From Cytophagales bacterium (GTDB lineage: Bacteria; Bacteroidota; Bacteroidia; Cytophagales; Cyclobacteriaceae): DNA of 64,000 nucleotides. Shown here piece after piece: positions 25,390 through 34,030 of this stretch. Under the pieces are notes generated by a model. That model worked only from the letters and a program-made list of their open reading frames with translations. It searched no databases and was not told the origin of the DNA. Position 1 is the first letter of the stretch. Every line of letters begins with the position of its first letter. A program made the translations under genes and the position numbers. The stretch is taken from positions 19,153 to 83,152 of the forward strand of contig JADBYQ010000059.1 in NCBI GenBank assembly GCA_020402945.1. Reading direction: 5' to 3'.

Positions 25390-25487
25390 ATGGAAAATTA
25401 GCTTAAGAAAAGCATATTTCCGCTAGCTACCATTAATTGTTTGTTTGAACCAGTTGTAGCTATCTTGCCATATCAATTCATGATATT

Positions 25488-26438
25488 ATGAAATCCAAAA
25501 CCATTTGGCTCCTATTCGTGTTGGCGTTTCCAAGTGGGAAGGCACTGGCACAACCCGACACAGTGACCGTTGGTGCCTACGTCCTTAGCGTACACGATAT
25601 TAACTTTCACGAAAAGGAATACACCGCCCGATTTTGGCTTTGGTTTTTGTATGGAAATCCAAAATATGATTTTCTCACCCAACTGGACATGCCAACAGCG
25701 AAAAGCTACGAACAATCTACCCCTATTGAGGATAGCTTAAACGGACAGAAATGGGTCATGATGAAGATGAAAGCCACAATGAAAGAAAAGTGGAACGTAC
25801 AGGATTTTCCTTTTGATCAGCAGCATTTGAGCATGCAAATTGAAAACTCTCAATACGATCGCGGTAGTATGATTTTCAAAGCGGACAAAAAAGGTAGCCG
25901 TTTCAGTCCCACCGAAGCAATTGATGGGTGGAACATCCGTGATTTCAAAGTTTCTGTTGGAACCAATCACTACGAAACGGGCTTCGGAGATTCGCGTCCG
26001 GGTCGTAACCCACAGACTTTTTCTGCCTTTACAATTGAAATGAATTTGCAGCGCGATGCTGTTGGTCTTTTTATGAAAATATTTCTGGGGATGTACATCG
26101 CATTTCTAATTGCCATGATCAGTTTTGCACCTAAGCCGTGGGAACACGAGCCTCGCTTTGGCTTGCCAGTGGGTGGTCTGTTTGCAGCTGTTGGTAACAA
26201 GTACATCATCGATTCATTGCTGCCGGAATCTTCTACTTTTACGCTAGTAGACACGTTGCATACACTAACCTTCTTTGCCATCTTTAGTATTCTCCTGGTC
26301 TCCGCTATTTGCTTGCGTCTGTATGACGCTGGCAAAAAAGATCAATGCTTACGCGTAAATAAGATTGGATCGCGAGGGATTCTTATCGTCTATGCACTGG
26401 CAAACGTGATTTTTGTAGGATCGGCTGCGTTCAATTAA
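25488..26438 (+). CDS. Pentameric ligand-gated ion channel-like protein
   Basis: The 316-residue protein has a signal peptide (to about residue 22), a beta-rich extracellular domain (24-190) and four membrane helices (about 192-213, 226-246, 255-278, 295-315). The Pro-loop FPFDQQHLSMQIE (107-119) and the pattern YTARFWLWFLYGNP match the ligand-binding domain of bacterial relatives of Cys-loop receptors (GLIC/ELIC). No loop disulphide is present. The usual proline in the first membrane helix and the typical pore-lining second helix are not obvious, so conduction is uncertain. It probably sits in the inner membrane facing the periplasm. Confidence 0.75.
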   Translation: MKSKTIWLLFVLAFPSGKALAQPDTVTVGAYVLSVHDINFHEKEYTARFWLWFLYGNPKYDFLTQLDMPTAKSYEQSTPIEDSLNGQKWVMMKMKATMKEKWNVQDFPFDQQHLSMQIENSQYDRGSMIFKADKKGSRFSPTEAIDGWNIRDFKVSVGTNHYETGFGDSRPGRNPQTFSAFTIEMNLQRDAVGLFMKIFLGMYIAFLIAMISFAPKPWEHEPRFGLPVGGLFAAVGNKYIIDSLLPESSTFTLVDTLHTLTFFAIFSILLVSAICLRLYDAGKKDQCLRVNKIGSRGILIVYALANVIFVGSAAFN

Positions 26439-26452
26439 TCAAATCAAAAAAA

Positions 26453-27700
26453 ATGAAAAAAATTCTGGCAGAGCTATTGACTATTGGCGATGAGATATTG
26501 TATGGTCAAATCGTGGATACGAACTCTCAGTGGATGAGTGTGGAATTGGACAAAGTCGGCATAAAGGTTATCCGCAAGACTACTGTTGGTGATCAGGAAG
26601 AGGAAATCCTCACCGCTTTCGCGGAAGCCGAAAAACGCGCTGATATTATTTTAATTACCGGAGGGCTTGGCCCCACCAGCGATGATTTGACAAAACCATT
26701 GTTGGCAAGATATTTTAACTGTAAACTAGAAATTCACGAAGAAGCATTGCAAGAAATTACTGCCTTTTTCAAAAGCCGTGGTAGAGAAATGATAGAACCC
26801 AATCGACAACAAGCTGCGCTTCCTGTCTGTTGTACAAAGATAACAAACCCCATCGGCACCGCACCGGGCATGTGGTTCGAAAAAGATGGTAAGGTCTTTA
26901 TGTCGATGCCCGGAGTGCCGCACGAGATGAAAAAGATGATGACCGAACGAGTCATTCCGAAATTGAAAGAAAAATTTCACACACCCAACATTTATCATAA
27001 GGTCATTCGCACCATAGGAATCGGAGAGTCTTTTCTGGCCGAAAAAATTGCACCGTGGGAAAATAGCTTGCCCCAACATATTAAACTCGCGTACCTTCCG
27101 AGTTTAGGAGAGGTAAAGCTTCGCTTAACAGGGTTTAGCAATTCTTCTTCACACCTAGAAAGCGAAATCGAGGTGCTAGTAGAAAAGTTGAAGGTCATTG
27201 CTGGCGACTATATTTATGGATACGGGGACGAATCGATTGAGGTGGCGATTGGCAAAATGTTGCGCCAGCGCAAGCTCACTCTTTCAATGGCGGAAAGCTG
27301 TACGGGTGGGTACCTCTCGCATTTGATCACCAGTGTACCGGGCTGTTCCGATTATTTTCTGGGTAGCATGGTTCCCTATGCCTACGAAATAAAAATGCGC
27401 CAGCTGGGTGTAAAACCTGAAGTGCTGGAAAAATATGGAGCAGTCAGCGAACCGACCATTATTGAAATGGCCAACATTGTCCGTGCCAAATTCAATACTG
27501 ATATTGGAGTTGCGACCAGTGGGATTGCTGGTCCGGGTGGCGCAACACCAGAAAAACCTGTAGGGATGGTGTGGATTGCTTACTCAGATAAGCATCACAC
27601 AGTGACTAAAAAACTTCAAATCTCCAACGATAGAGCGATCAATATTCGGATGGCTAGTATGGCTGTCATAAATTTGATAAGAACAAGTTTGCCTAAATAA
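26453..27700 (+). CDS. cinA: CinA-family protein (NMN deamidase with MoCF-like domain)
   Basis: The 415-residue protein has a MoCF/COG1058 N-terminal domain (ELLTIGDEILYGQIVDTNS and ITGGLGPTSDDLTKP) and a C-terminal CinA domain (LSMAESCTGGYLSHLITSVPG, ATSGIAGPGGATPEKPVGMVWIA). The C-terminal half of related proteins deamidates nicotinamide mononucleotide to recycle NAD breakdown products; the N-terminal half can hydrolyse ADP-ribose. Length and both domains are normal for the family. It follows the channel gene after 14 bp. Confidence 0.96.
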   Translation: MKKILAELLTIGDEILYGQIVDTNSQWMSVELDKVGIKVIRKTTVGDQEEEILTAFAEAEKRADIILITGGLGPTSDDLTKPLLARYFNCKLEIHEEALQEITAFFKSRGREMIEPNRQQAALPVCCTKITNPIGTAPGMWFEKDGKVFMSMPGVPHEMKKMMTERVIPKLKEKFHTPNIYHKVIRTIGIGESFLAEKIAPWENSLPQHIKLAYLPSLGEVKLRLTGFSNSSSHLESEIEVLVEKLKVIAGDYIYGYGDESIEVAIGKMLRQRKLTLSMAESCTGGYLSHLITSVPGCSDYFLGSMVPYAYEIKMRQLGVKPEVLEKYGAVSEPTIIEMANIVRAKFNTDIGVATSGIAGPGGATPEKPVGMVWIAYSDKHHTVTKKLQISNDRAINIRMASMAVINLIRTSLPK

Positions 27701-27907
27701 ATTGTAACCCTAAAGCAACCTAGACTACTGGAATTCCAGATCACAAAACAAAATAGTATCGATGCTCTAAATCCCATCACAGAATTTGTCAAAACCCCAA
27801 ATACCCAGAACAACTTGACATTATCCTGCCCCTAACAAAGTGAAGTAAATTTGAGTTTTTCCTAGTCAAAAACTAATTACCTTTACCCCACTCAAACGAT
27901 TGAAATC

Positions 27908-29203
27908 ATGGCACAAGTAGAGTTGATTATGCCTAAAATGGGCGAAAGTATAATGGAGGCTACCATTTTAAAATGGTTGAAAAAGCCCGGTGATAAAATT
28001 GAACAAGACGAGAGTGTACTTGAAGTGGCTACTGACAAAGTAGATACTGAAGTACCGTCTACTCATGCGGGTGTCCTAAAAGAAATCTTGGCCAAAGAGG
28101 GTGAGGTTGTTAAAGTTGGTAAAGCAATAGCTATCATTACATCGGATGTAGCGGCTGGAGTCGAAACTGAAAATGTTGTAGTTGAAAGAAAAATTACAGA
28201 GGCACAAAAAGAAGTTTCTACGTCCACTAATGGCACTGCGAGCCATGCTGCGGCTGTTGTAGCACCTACCGATTTCAAGAATGCGAGTCGATTCTATTCG
28301 CCACTGGTAAAAAACATAGCCAAAGAAGAGCAGGTTGCGCTGAAAGAACTGGAGTCGATTTCCGGAACTGGGGCCGAAGGCCGAGTGACAAAAAAAGACA
28401 TGCTGGAATTTATTCAACAAAGAAAGCTTGGTCAGACAATTGCATCTACTCCGCGCACTACTTCTGCCCCACTAGTCCCCGCATCCATTAGCAGTGGCGA
28501 TGAGATCATTCAAATGGACCGCATGCGCAAAATGATTGCCGAGCGCATGGTGGACAGTAAACGAATATCTCCACATGTTACTTCTTTCGTGGAGGCGGAT
28601 GTAACCAACATTGTATTTTGGAGAAATAAATGGAAGAATGACTTTCAAAAGAGAGAGGGAGATGCACTTACTTTCACACCTATCTTTATTGAAGCCGTGA
28701 TGATGGCCATCAAAGACTATCCAATGATCAATATACAGGTAGACGGAGATCGGATCATAAAAAAGAAGGATATCAACATCGGAATGGCCGTAGCGTTGCC
28801 AAGTGGAAACCTGATAGTGCCAGTGATAAAAAATGCAGACCAGTACAATATCACAGGGTTGGCAAAAGTGGTGAATGACTTAGCGAAAAGAGCACGTGAA
28901 AATAAGTTAAAGCCTGATGAATTGGCAGGGGGTACATTCACGGTTTCAAATGTTGGAAGCTTTGGCAATGTGATGGGCACTCCGATCATCATGCAGCCAC
29001 AAGTCGCGATTCTGGCGTTGGGAGCGGTTCAAAAGAAACCGGCCGTTATGGAAACTCCCTACGGAGATGCGATTGTAGTGCGACACAAAATGTTCCTATC
29101 CCACTCGTACGACCATCGCGTGGTGGATGGCTCTTTGGGCGGAAGTTTTGTAAGAAGAGTGGCAGACTACCTTGAGAAGTTTGATGCGAACCGAAGAATT
29201 TAG
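27908..29203 (+). CDS. Dihydrolipoamide acyltransferase (E2) of a 2-oxoacid dehydrogenase complex
   Basis: The 431-residue E2 has one lipoyl domain at 1-78 with the lipoylated lysine in EVATDKVDTEVPS, an E1/E3-binding domain at about 115-155 (YSPLVKNIAKEEQV, GAEGRVTKKDML), and the acyltransferase domain ending with the active-site motif SHSYDHRVVDGSLGG. Sequence cannot decide between pyruvate, branched-chain or 2-oxoglutarate complexes, though the form is nearest the branched-chain or pyruvate type of Bacteroidota. E1 and E3 genes are not nearby. Confidence 0.93.
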   Translation: MAQVELIMPKMGESIMEATILKWLKKPGDKIEQDESVLEVATDKVDTEVPSTHAGVLKEILAKEGEVVKVGKAIAIITSDVAAGVETENVVVERKITEAQKEVSTSTNGTASHAAAVVAPTDFKNASRFYSPLVKNIAKEEQVALKELESISGTGAEGRVTKKDMLEFIQQRKLGQTIASTPRTTSAPLVPASISSGDEIIQMDRMRKMIAERMVDSKRISPHVTSFVEADVTNIVFWRNKWKNDFQKREGDALTFTPIFIEAVMMAIKDYPMINIQVDGDRIIKKKDINIGMAVALPSGNLIVPVIKNADQYNITGLAKVVNDLAKRARENKLKPDELAGGTFTVSNVGSFGNVMGTPIIMQPQVAILALGAVQKKPAVMETPYGDAIVVRHKMFLSHSYDHRVVDGSLGGSFVRRVADYLEKFDANRRI

Positions 29204-29285
29204 AAAGAAATTAGAAGTCAGAAGTTAAAATTTCTGATCACTGGAAAAATCTTAAATCTTATCTCAAAAATCATAAATTCTAAGA

Positions 29286-30431
29286 ATGAAATTCGGAACC
29301 AAAGCTATACACGCAGGAGTTGAGCCAGACCCGTCCACTGGCGCGATTATGACACCAATCTTTCAAACCTCTACATATGTACAGGAGTCACCGAGTAAGC
29401 ACAAGGGATACGCCTACGCACGAGGTGCAAATCCTACTCGAAACCAACTACAAAAAAATATCGCTGCTTTAGAGAACGGAAAATTCGGATTGTGCTTCTC
29501 TTCTGGAATGGGTGCCACCGATGCCGTGCTTCGTTTACTGAACCCAGATGACGAGGTAATTACAAGCAATGACTTATACGGTGGATCTTATCGTCTTTTT
29601 ACTAAAGTGTATGAGCGGGCGGGCATTAAATTCCACTTCATCGATTTGACGAATCCTGAGAATATATTACCGATTATCAACAAAAGGACGAAGCTATTGT
29701 GGTTAGAGACTCCTTCTAATCCACTGATGCGGATTATCGATATAGAAGCCTGCGTGGCTATTGCCAAAAAACACGCTATACAAATTGCCGTTGATAATAC
29801 GTTTGCTTCACCTTATTTACAAAATCCGCTAGATCTTGGAGCTGACGTGGTGATGCACTCGGTTACGAAATATTTAGGCGGACATAGTGACGTGATTATG
29901 GGCGCGCTTGTCGTCAACGATGAACAGCTTTACAAAGAATTGGCTTTTATTGCCAACTCGTGCGGAGCAGTTCCCGGACCACAGGACTCTTTCCTGGTCT
30001 TACGTGGAATCAAGACATTGCATCTTCGTATGGAGCGTCATTGCTTCAACGGAAAAAAGATAGCTGAATTTCTGCGTAGTCATCCTAAAATCGGAAAAGT
30101 ATATTGGCCTGGATTCGGGGATCATCCAAACCATATCGTTGCAAAAAAACAAATGAAGGATTTTGGCGGAATGCTGTCATTTACCTTGAAAGATGATCGA
30201 CTGGAAAAAGCCATTTCTTTTATGGAGAATGTTGAGCTGTTTTCATTGGCAGAATCTTTGGGTGGCGTTGAATCACTGATCAATCACCCCGCATCCATGA
30301 CGCATGCCAGCATTCCTAAAGAGGAACGATTGAAAAATGGATTGAGCGATTCGTTGATCCGATTGAGTATCGGAGTGGAGGATATAGAAGATCTTATTCA
30401 GGATTTGGAAAACACGCTGACAAAAGTATAA
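29286..30431 (+). CDS. Cystathionine gamma-synthase/gamma-lyase family PLP enzyme
   Basis: The 381-residue protein is a complete Cys/Met-metabolism PLP enzyme. The PLP lysine is Lys195 in HSVTKYLGGHSD; other marks are YARGANPTRNQL, FSSGMGATDAV and the active-site residues in LAESLGGVESLINHPASMTHA. It either joins homoserine esters with cysteine or splits cystathionine to cysteine; the sequence alone does not decide. It is preceded by about 80 bases with the AT-rich words typical of intergenic stretches here, so it is not obviously co-transcribed with the E2 gene. Confidence 0.94.
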   Translation: MKFGTKAIHAGVEPDPSTGAIMTPIFQTSTYVQESPSKHKGYAYARGANPTRNQLQKNIAALENGKFGLCFSSGMGATDAVLRLLNPDDEVITSNDLYGGSYRLFTKVYERAGIKFHFIDLTNPENILPIINKRTKLLWLETPSNPLMRIIDIEACVAIAKKHAIQIAVDNTFASPYLQNPLDLGADVVMHSVTKYLGGHSDVIMGALVVNDEQLYKELAFIANSCGAVPGPQDSFLVLRGIKTLHLRMERHCFNGKKIAEFLRSHPKIGKVYWPGFGDHPNHIVAKKQMKDFGGMLSFTLKDDRLEKAISFMENVELFSLAESLGGVESLINHPASMTHASIPKEERLKNGLSDSLIRLSIGVEDIEDLIQDLENTLTKV

Positions 30432-30463
30432 ACCACCGTCACGAAATAATTCGACTGGCTTAA

Positions 30464-32536
30464 CTAACTTTTTGTCTCGATGTAGGGAATTGAAACGACA
30501 AATTCGCTTCCCTTCCCTTCGCTACTGATGAGTTCAATAGTACCCCCCAATCGATCAATCAAAGTCTTGACAATGGCAAGACCTAAACCATTGGAACTCT
30601 CTGATGAGGTTGGTTTTGCGCTTAACTTTTTAAATTTTTTATAAAGTGACAACCTATCGGTGTCAGTAAATCCAGGCCTCTGATCCCTCACTTTGATAAT
30701 TGCGTTTTTACTCTCAATTCGACACTCTAAAAAAACAGAACTGCCCACTTTTGAAAACTTGATCGCATTGGATACCAGATTCTCTACGATTCGATTGATG
30801 TAAGATGGATCTGATGTGAAAAGTGCAGTACTAGGCAAGGTCTTTTCCAATCTTATATCCTTTTCTAAAGCAACAACTTGAAAATACAAAATACTGTCGC
30901 TAAGCAACTTAGCCAAATCAAAATCCTGATAAGATGGCGCGTTTGAGTTTTCCTCCATAGCATGCGCGTCAAGCAAATCAGCTATCAGACGCGCACCCGA
31001 TTTAGTTGAATCACGGATCATTTGAATATAAGTCATTTGATTCACGTTGAGCGGGCCTTCCTTTTCGAGCAAATACGCAAGTCCTGAAATTCTATTTAGT
31101 GGTGCCTTCAGGTCATGTGCTACAATGCTCATGATTGTATCTTTCTCGTGATTGATATCCGAAAGTTGCTGATTTCGCTTAGACAATGCTTCATTTTTTA
31201 TATCTATCTCATGTTGGTGACTATCGATCTGGTCATTTTGAGTGGCCAATTTATCGTTCAGCATTTTTCTTCGCTTACCAATCTGCCAATACAGAACGGC
31301 CAATATTGAGAGAAAGACGATGACGAGCACGGACAAAATATTCGCCAAGCGTTGACGACTCACCAACGTTTCGGTCTGTGTTTGACGTATCTTAAGCAAT
31401 TCATTTTCCTTTTCTTGTGATTCAATTTGTAATTCAAATTGTAATCTCTCTACTTTCCTAGCCAATTCTAAATCCTCAACCGAATCTTTCAGTATCAAAT
31501 ACTGATTCATATTCAGTATTTCCTCCTGGCGATTATTTAGCATCTTGGATACTTGTGCTAACAAATAATAAGACTCTAACTGAAGAGCAGATTGTTGACT
31601 CGATTTCGAAAGTTGGAGTGCACTACTGAACTGTTGCCTGGCGTGGCCATATTTCTTTTCAGCCAGATAGATTCTACCCATCAACAAATGCGCTTCAGGC
31701 AACCTCCTAACATTGCCTGATTTCTCAATAAAAGCAAATCCCTTTTCACCAATATTTCTCGCTTCGGAAATCCTGCCCTGCCGCAAGTAGTTCTCCGCCA
31801 ACAGAACTTTCGTTCTAGCCAGGTTAATCGCATCATCAATGGTTTGGTATACTGAATCTGACTTTAAAAAATAAAAATTCGATTTTTCCAAGTCATCCAT
31901 TTTCTGATAGAGCGTACCTAATTGTGTATAGGCAGACGAGATATCTCGCACTTTTTTTAGCAGCAATCGAGTGGCCAAGGCACCGAGTAGCGCTTGTTCT
32001 GCTTTCGCAAAATCCTGCTGCGCCAGATAGAGAACTGCCAAACTTTGTTTAGTGTAAGCAATGCCAGATTGATCACCAGTTGAAGTAAATATCTTTTGGG
32101 CGTTTATGAAGTAGGGTAGTGATTTTGAAAGGATGCCCTGCTCAAATAAGAGCCTGCCAATATTATTATTGCCATATGCGATTTGATTAGAATCTTGTTG
32201 GATTGTAGCCACTCGAATTGCCTCTTGTCCAAGGTCGTAGGCCTTTGAAAGGTTTCCTAAATAATTGTAAGCAACCGCCAAAAAATTAAGAGGCTTGGCC
32301 AAATTAGTTTTCAGTTTTCCTATTTTGCCAAGTTCATAAGCCTGTTCGCAGTAGTAAATAGTGCTGTCTGGTTTTGCGAAACGGTATTCCCAGCCAATTG
32401 AATTTAAGAGTTCGAATTGCTGATCTGTGGATGTTTCTTTCAGCTTTAGCTTGAGGCTATCAATGAGTGCCCTATTCTGGCCAATGACTGGAATTGTCAG
32501 CACCACTAGCAAGCAAAAAAGTAAAAGACTCCTCAT
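30464..32536 (-). CDS. TPR-repeat sensor histidine kinase
   Basis: The 690-residue protein has a signal peptide (MRSLLLFCLLVVLTIPVIGQ), about seven tetratricopeptide repeats (30-350) in the periplasm, a coiled coil (355-395), one membrane helix (399-418), a second coiled coil and the kinase core. The phosphoacceptor is His474 in VAHDLKAPLN, the N box is NLVSNAIKFSK and the last G box is NGLGLAIVK. The first G box reads DQRPG instead of the usual DNGPG, so ATP binding may be altered. No response regulator gene lies beside it. The TPR form is common in Bacteroidota. Confidence 0.93.
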   Translation of the reverse strand: MRSLLLFCLLVVLTIPVIGQNRALIDSLKLKLKETSTDQQFELLNSIGWEYRFAKPDSTIYYCEQAYELGKIGKLKTNLAKPLNFLAVAYNYLGNLSKAYDLGQEAIRVATIQQDSNQIAYGNNNIGRLLFEQGILSKSLPYFINAQKIFTSTGDQSGIAYTKQSLAVLYLAQQDFAKAEQALLGALATRLLLKKVRDISSAYTQLGTLYQKMDDLEKSNFYFLKSDSVYQTIDDAINLARTKVLLAENYLRQGRISEARNIGEKGFAFIEKSGNVRRLPEAHLLMGRIYLAEKKYGHARQQFSSALQLSKSSQQSALQLESYYLLAQVSKMLNNRQEEILNMNQYLILKDSVEDLELARKVERLQFELQIESQEKENELLKIRQTQTETLVSRQRLANILSVLVIVFLSILAVLYWQIGKRRKMLNDKLATQNDQIDSHQHEIDIKNEALSKRNQQLSDINHEKDTIMSIVAHDLKAPLNRISGLAYLLEKEGPLNVNQMTYIQMIRDSTKSGARLIADLLDAHAMEENSNAPSYQDFDLAKLLSDSILYFQVVALEKDIRLEKTLPSTALFTSDPSYINRIVENLVSNAIKFSKVGSSVFLECRIESKNAIIKVRDQRPGFTDTDRLSLYKKFKKLSAKPTSSESSNGLGLAIVKTLIDRLGGTIELISSEGKGSEFVVSIPYIETKS

Positions 32537-32647
32537 TTTTTTCGCACTCCTATATCACCACAGCGAGATACCGATAAAGCTATCGCGATCAATATTATTT
32601 GTGTTATTAATGTGTTGAATTTGAGGTGCCAATTGAGAGTAACCTTG

Positions 32648-33889
32648 TCAGTCCTCTTCCACAAAATTCATATCTCGGCTAAAGGTCTCCTCCACCCACT
32701 GCAATGAAAGGAATGCGATGATAATGGTAACAATTCCGACCACTAAAGCTCCATAAATCACCGCGGATTCTCCCCCACCCAATTGCTCGCGCATAAAACG
32801 AAAGCCCAACGTAAGAGGTACCACCATGCCACGAATAAAGTTTGGTGCCGAAGTAGCCACCGTGGATCGAAGGTTGGTGCCGAACTGCTCTGCGGCCATC
32901 GTAACAAAAAGAGCCCAGTAGCCAATGCTTACTCCTAGTAGAAAACAGGTGAGGTAAAAATTAAACACGGAACGGCCAGGCGTAAACAGATAGATCAAAA
33001 TCATCCCCGTTGTAACGACCACATATAAGAACACGACTTTTTTCCGAGAGCGCAGTGCCTGACTAATAAAACCGCTGACCAAATCACCGACTGCCAAACC
33101 AATATAGCTATACATCACAGCATCGCCTGCCGAAATGGTGCCATTGATATGTAGCGCTTTTGCAAACTCGGGAGAAAACGTGATCAAAATGCCAATCACA
33201 AACCAGATAGGCAACCCAATAAAAACACTGCCAACGAATTTTTTAAATCGGGCTGCGTTGTTAAAAAGCTGAAAAAAATTGCCACGCTGAACGGTTTGCT
33301 GTTTCAATTTTAAAAATACACCTGATTCAAAAATACTTACGCGGGCAACCAACAAAACAATTCCCAAGCCACCGCCTATGAAGTAGGCTATCTGCCAGTC
33401 AAATTTTTTGGCAATAAAATTGGCAAGAACAGCTCCCATCAAACCGACAGTGGCAACCAGTGTAGTGCCATATCCGCGCAAGCGCGTAGGCAGTACCTCA
33501 GACACAAGCGTAATTCCCGCACCCAACTCCCCTGCTAAACCAATGCCTCCAATAAAACGAAGCACTGCATATTGATTTACGGTGGTAACAAATCCATTGG
33601 CGATGTTGGCAAGTGAGTACAACAAGATCGAGCCAAAAAGTACAGACAATCGACCCTTCTTATCGCCCATTATTCCCCAAATTAATCCGCCCAGCAAAAG
33701 ACCAACCATCTGGCTCTGCAACACAAATTCTCCTTGTGTCAGCAGTTGGTCATCAGGAACTCCAATGGATTGCAAACTAGTACGCCTGACAATGCTAAAG
33801 AGAAGCAAATCATAGATGTCCACAAAGTACCCCAGCGCGGCTACTATCACGGGGACGCTCCACAAAGGCTTCAGGCTATGTTCTTTCAT
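32648..33889 (-). CDS. MFS transporter (sugar/metabolite-permease-like)
   Basis: The 413-residue protein has 12 predicted hydrophobic segments and the MFS loop motif WGIMGDKKGRLSVLFGS between helices 2 and 3, with a second half-repeat near QALRSRKKVVFL. Members of this sialate/shikimate/sugar-acid-like branch are proton symporters. No substrate can be read from sequence. It is transcribed away from the BNR-repeat protein gene. Confidence 0.92.
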   Translation of the reverse strand: MKEHSLKPLWSVPVIVAALGYFVDIYDLLLFSIVRRTSLQSIGVPDDQLLTQGEFVLQSQMVGLLLGGLIWGIMGDKKGRLSVLFGSILLYSLANIANGFVTTVNQYAVLRFIGGIGLAGELGAGITLVSEVLPTRLRGYGTTLVATVGLMGAVLANFIAKKFDWQIAYFIGGGLGIVLLVARVSIFESGVFLKLKQQTVQRGNFFQLFNNAARFKKFVGSVFIGLPIWFVIGILITFSPEFAKALHINGTISAGDAVMYSYIGLAVGDLVSGFISQALRSRKKVVFLYVVVTTGMILIYLFTPGRSVFNFYLTCFLLGVSIGYWALFVTMAAEQFGTNLRSTVATSAPNFIRGMVVPLTLGFRFMREQLGGGESAVIYGALVVGIVTIIIAFLSLQWVEETFSRDMNFVEED

Positions 33890-34030
33890 TGAAAAAATTT
33901 GGTCAAAATAGCGGTTTTATCGGACATTCAATCCATCCATCATTATCAAGTTTTTGCCATTTATAAAAAACCACCCGATTTGTTCATCAATTCGATTTAA
34001 TATCGAACTTAGAAACCAAACCTCATCGAC

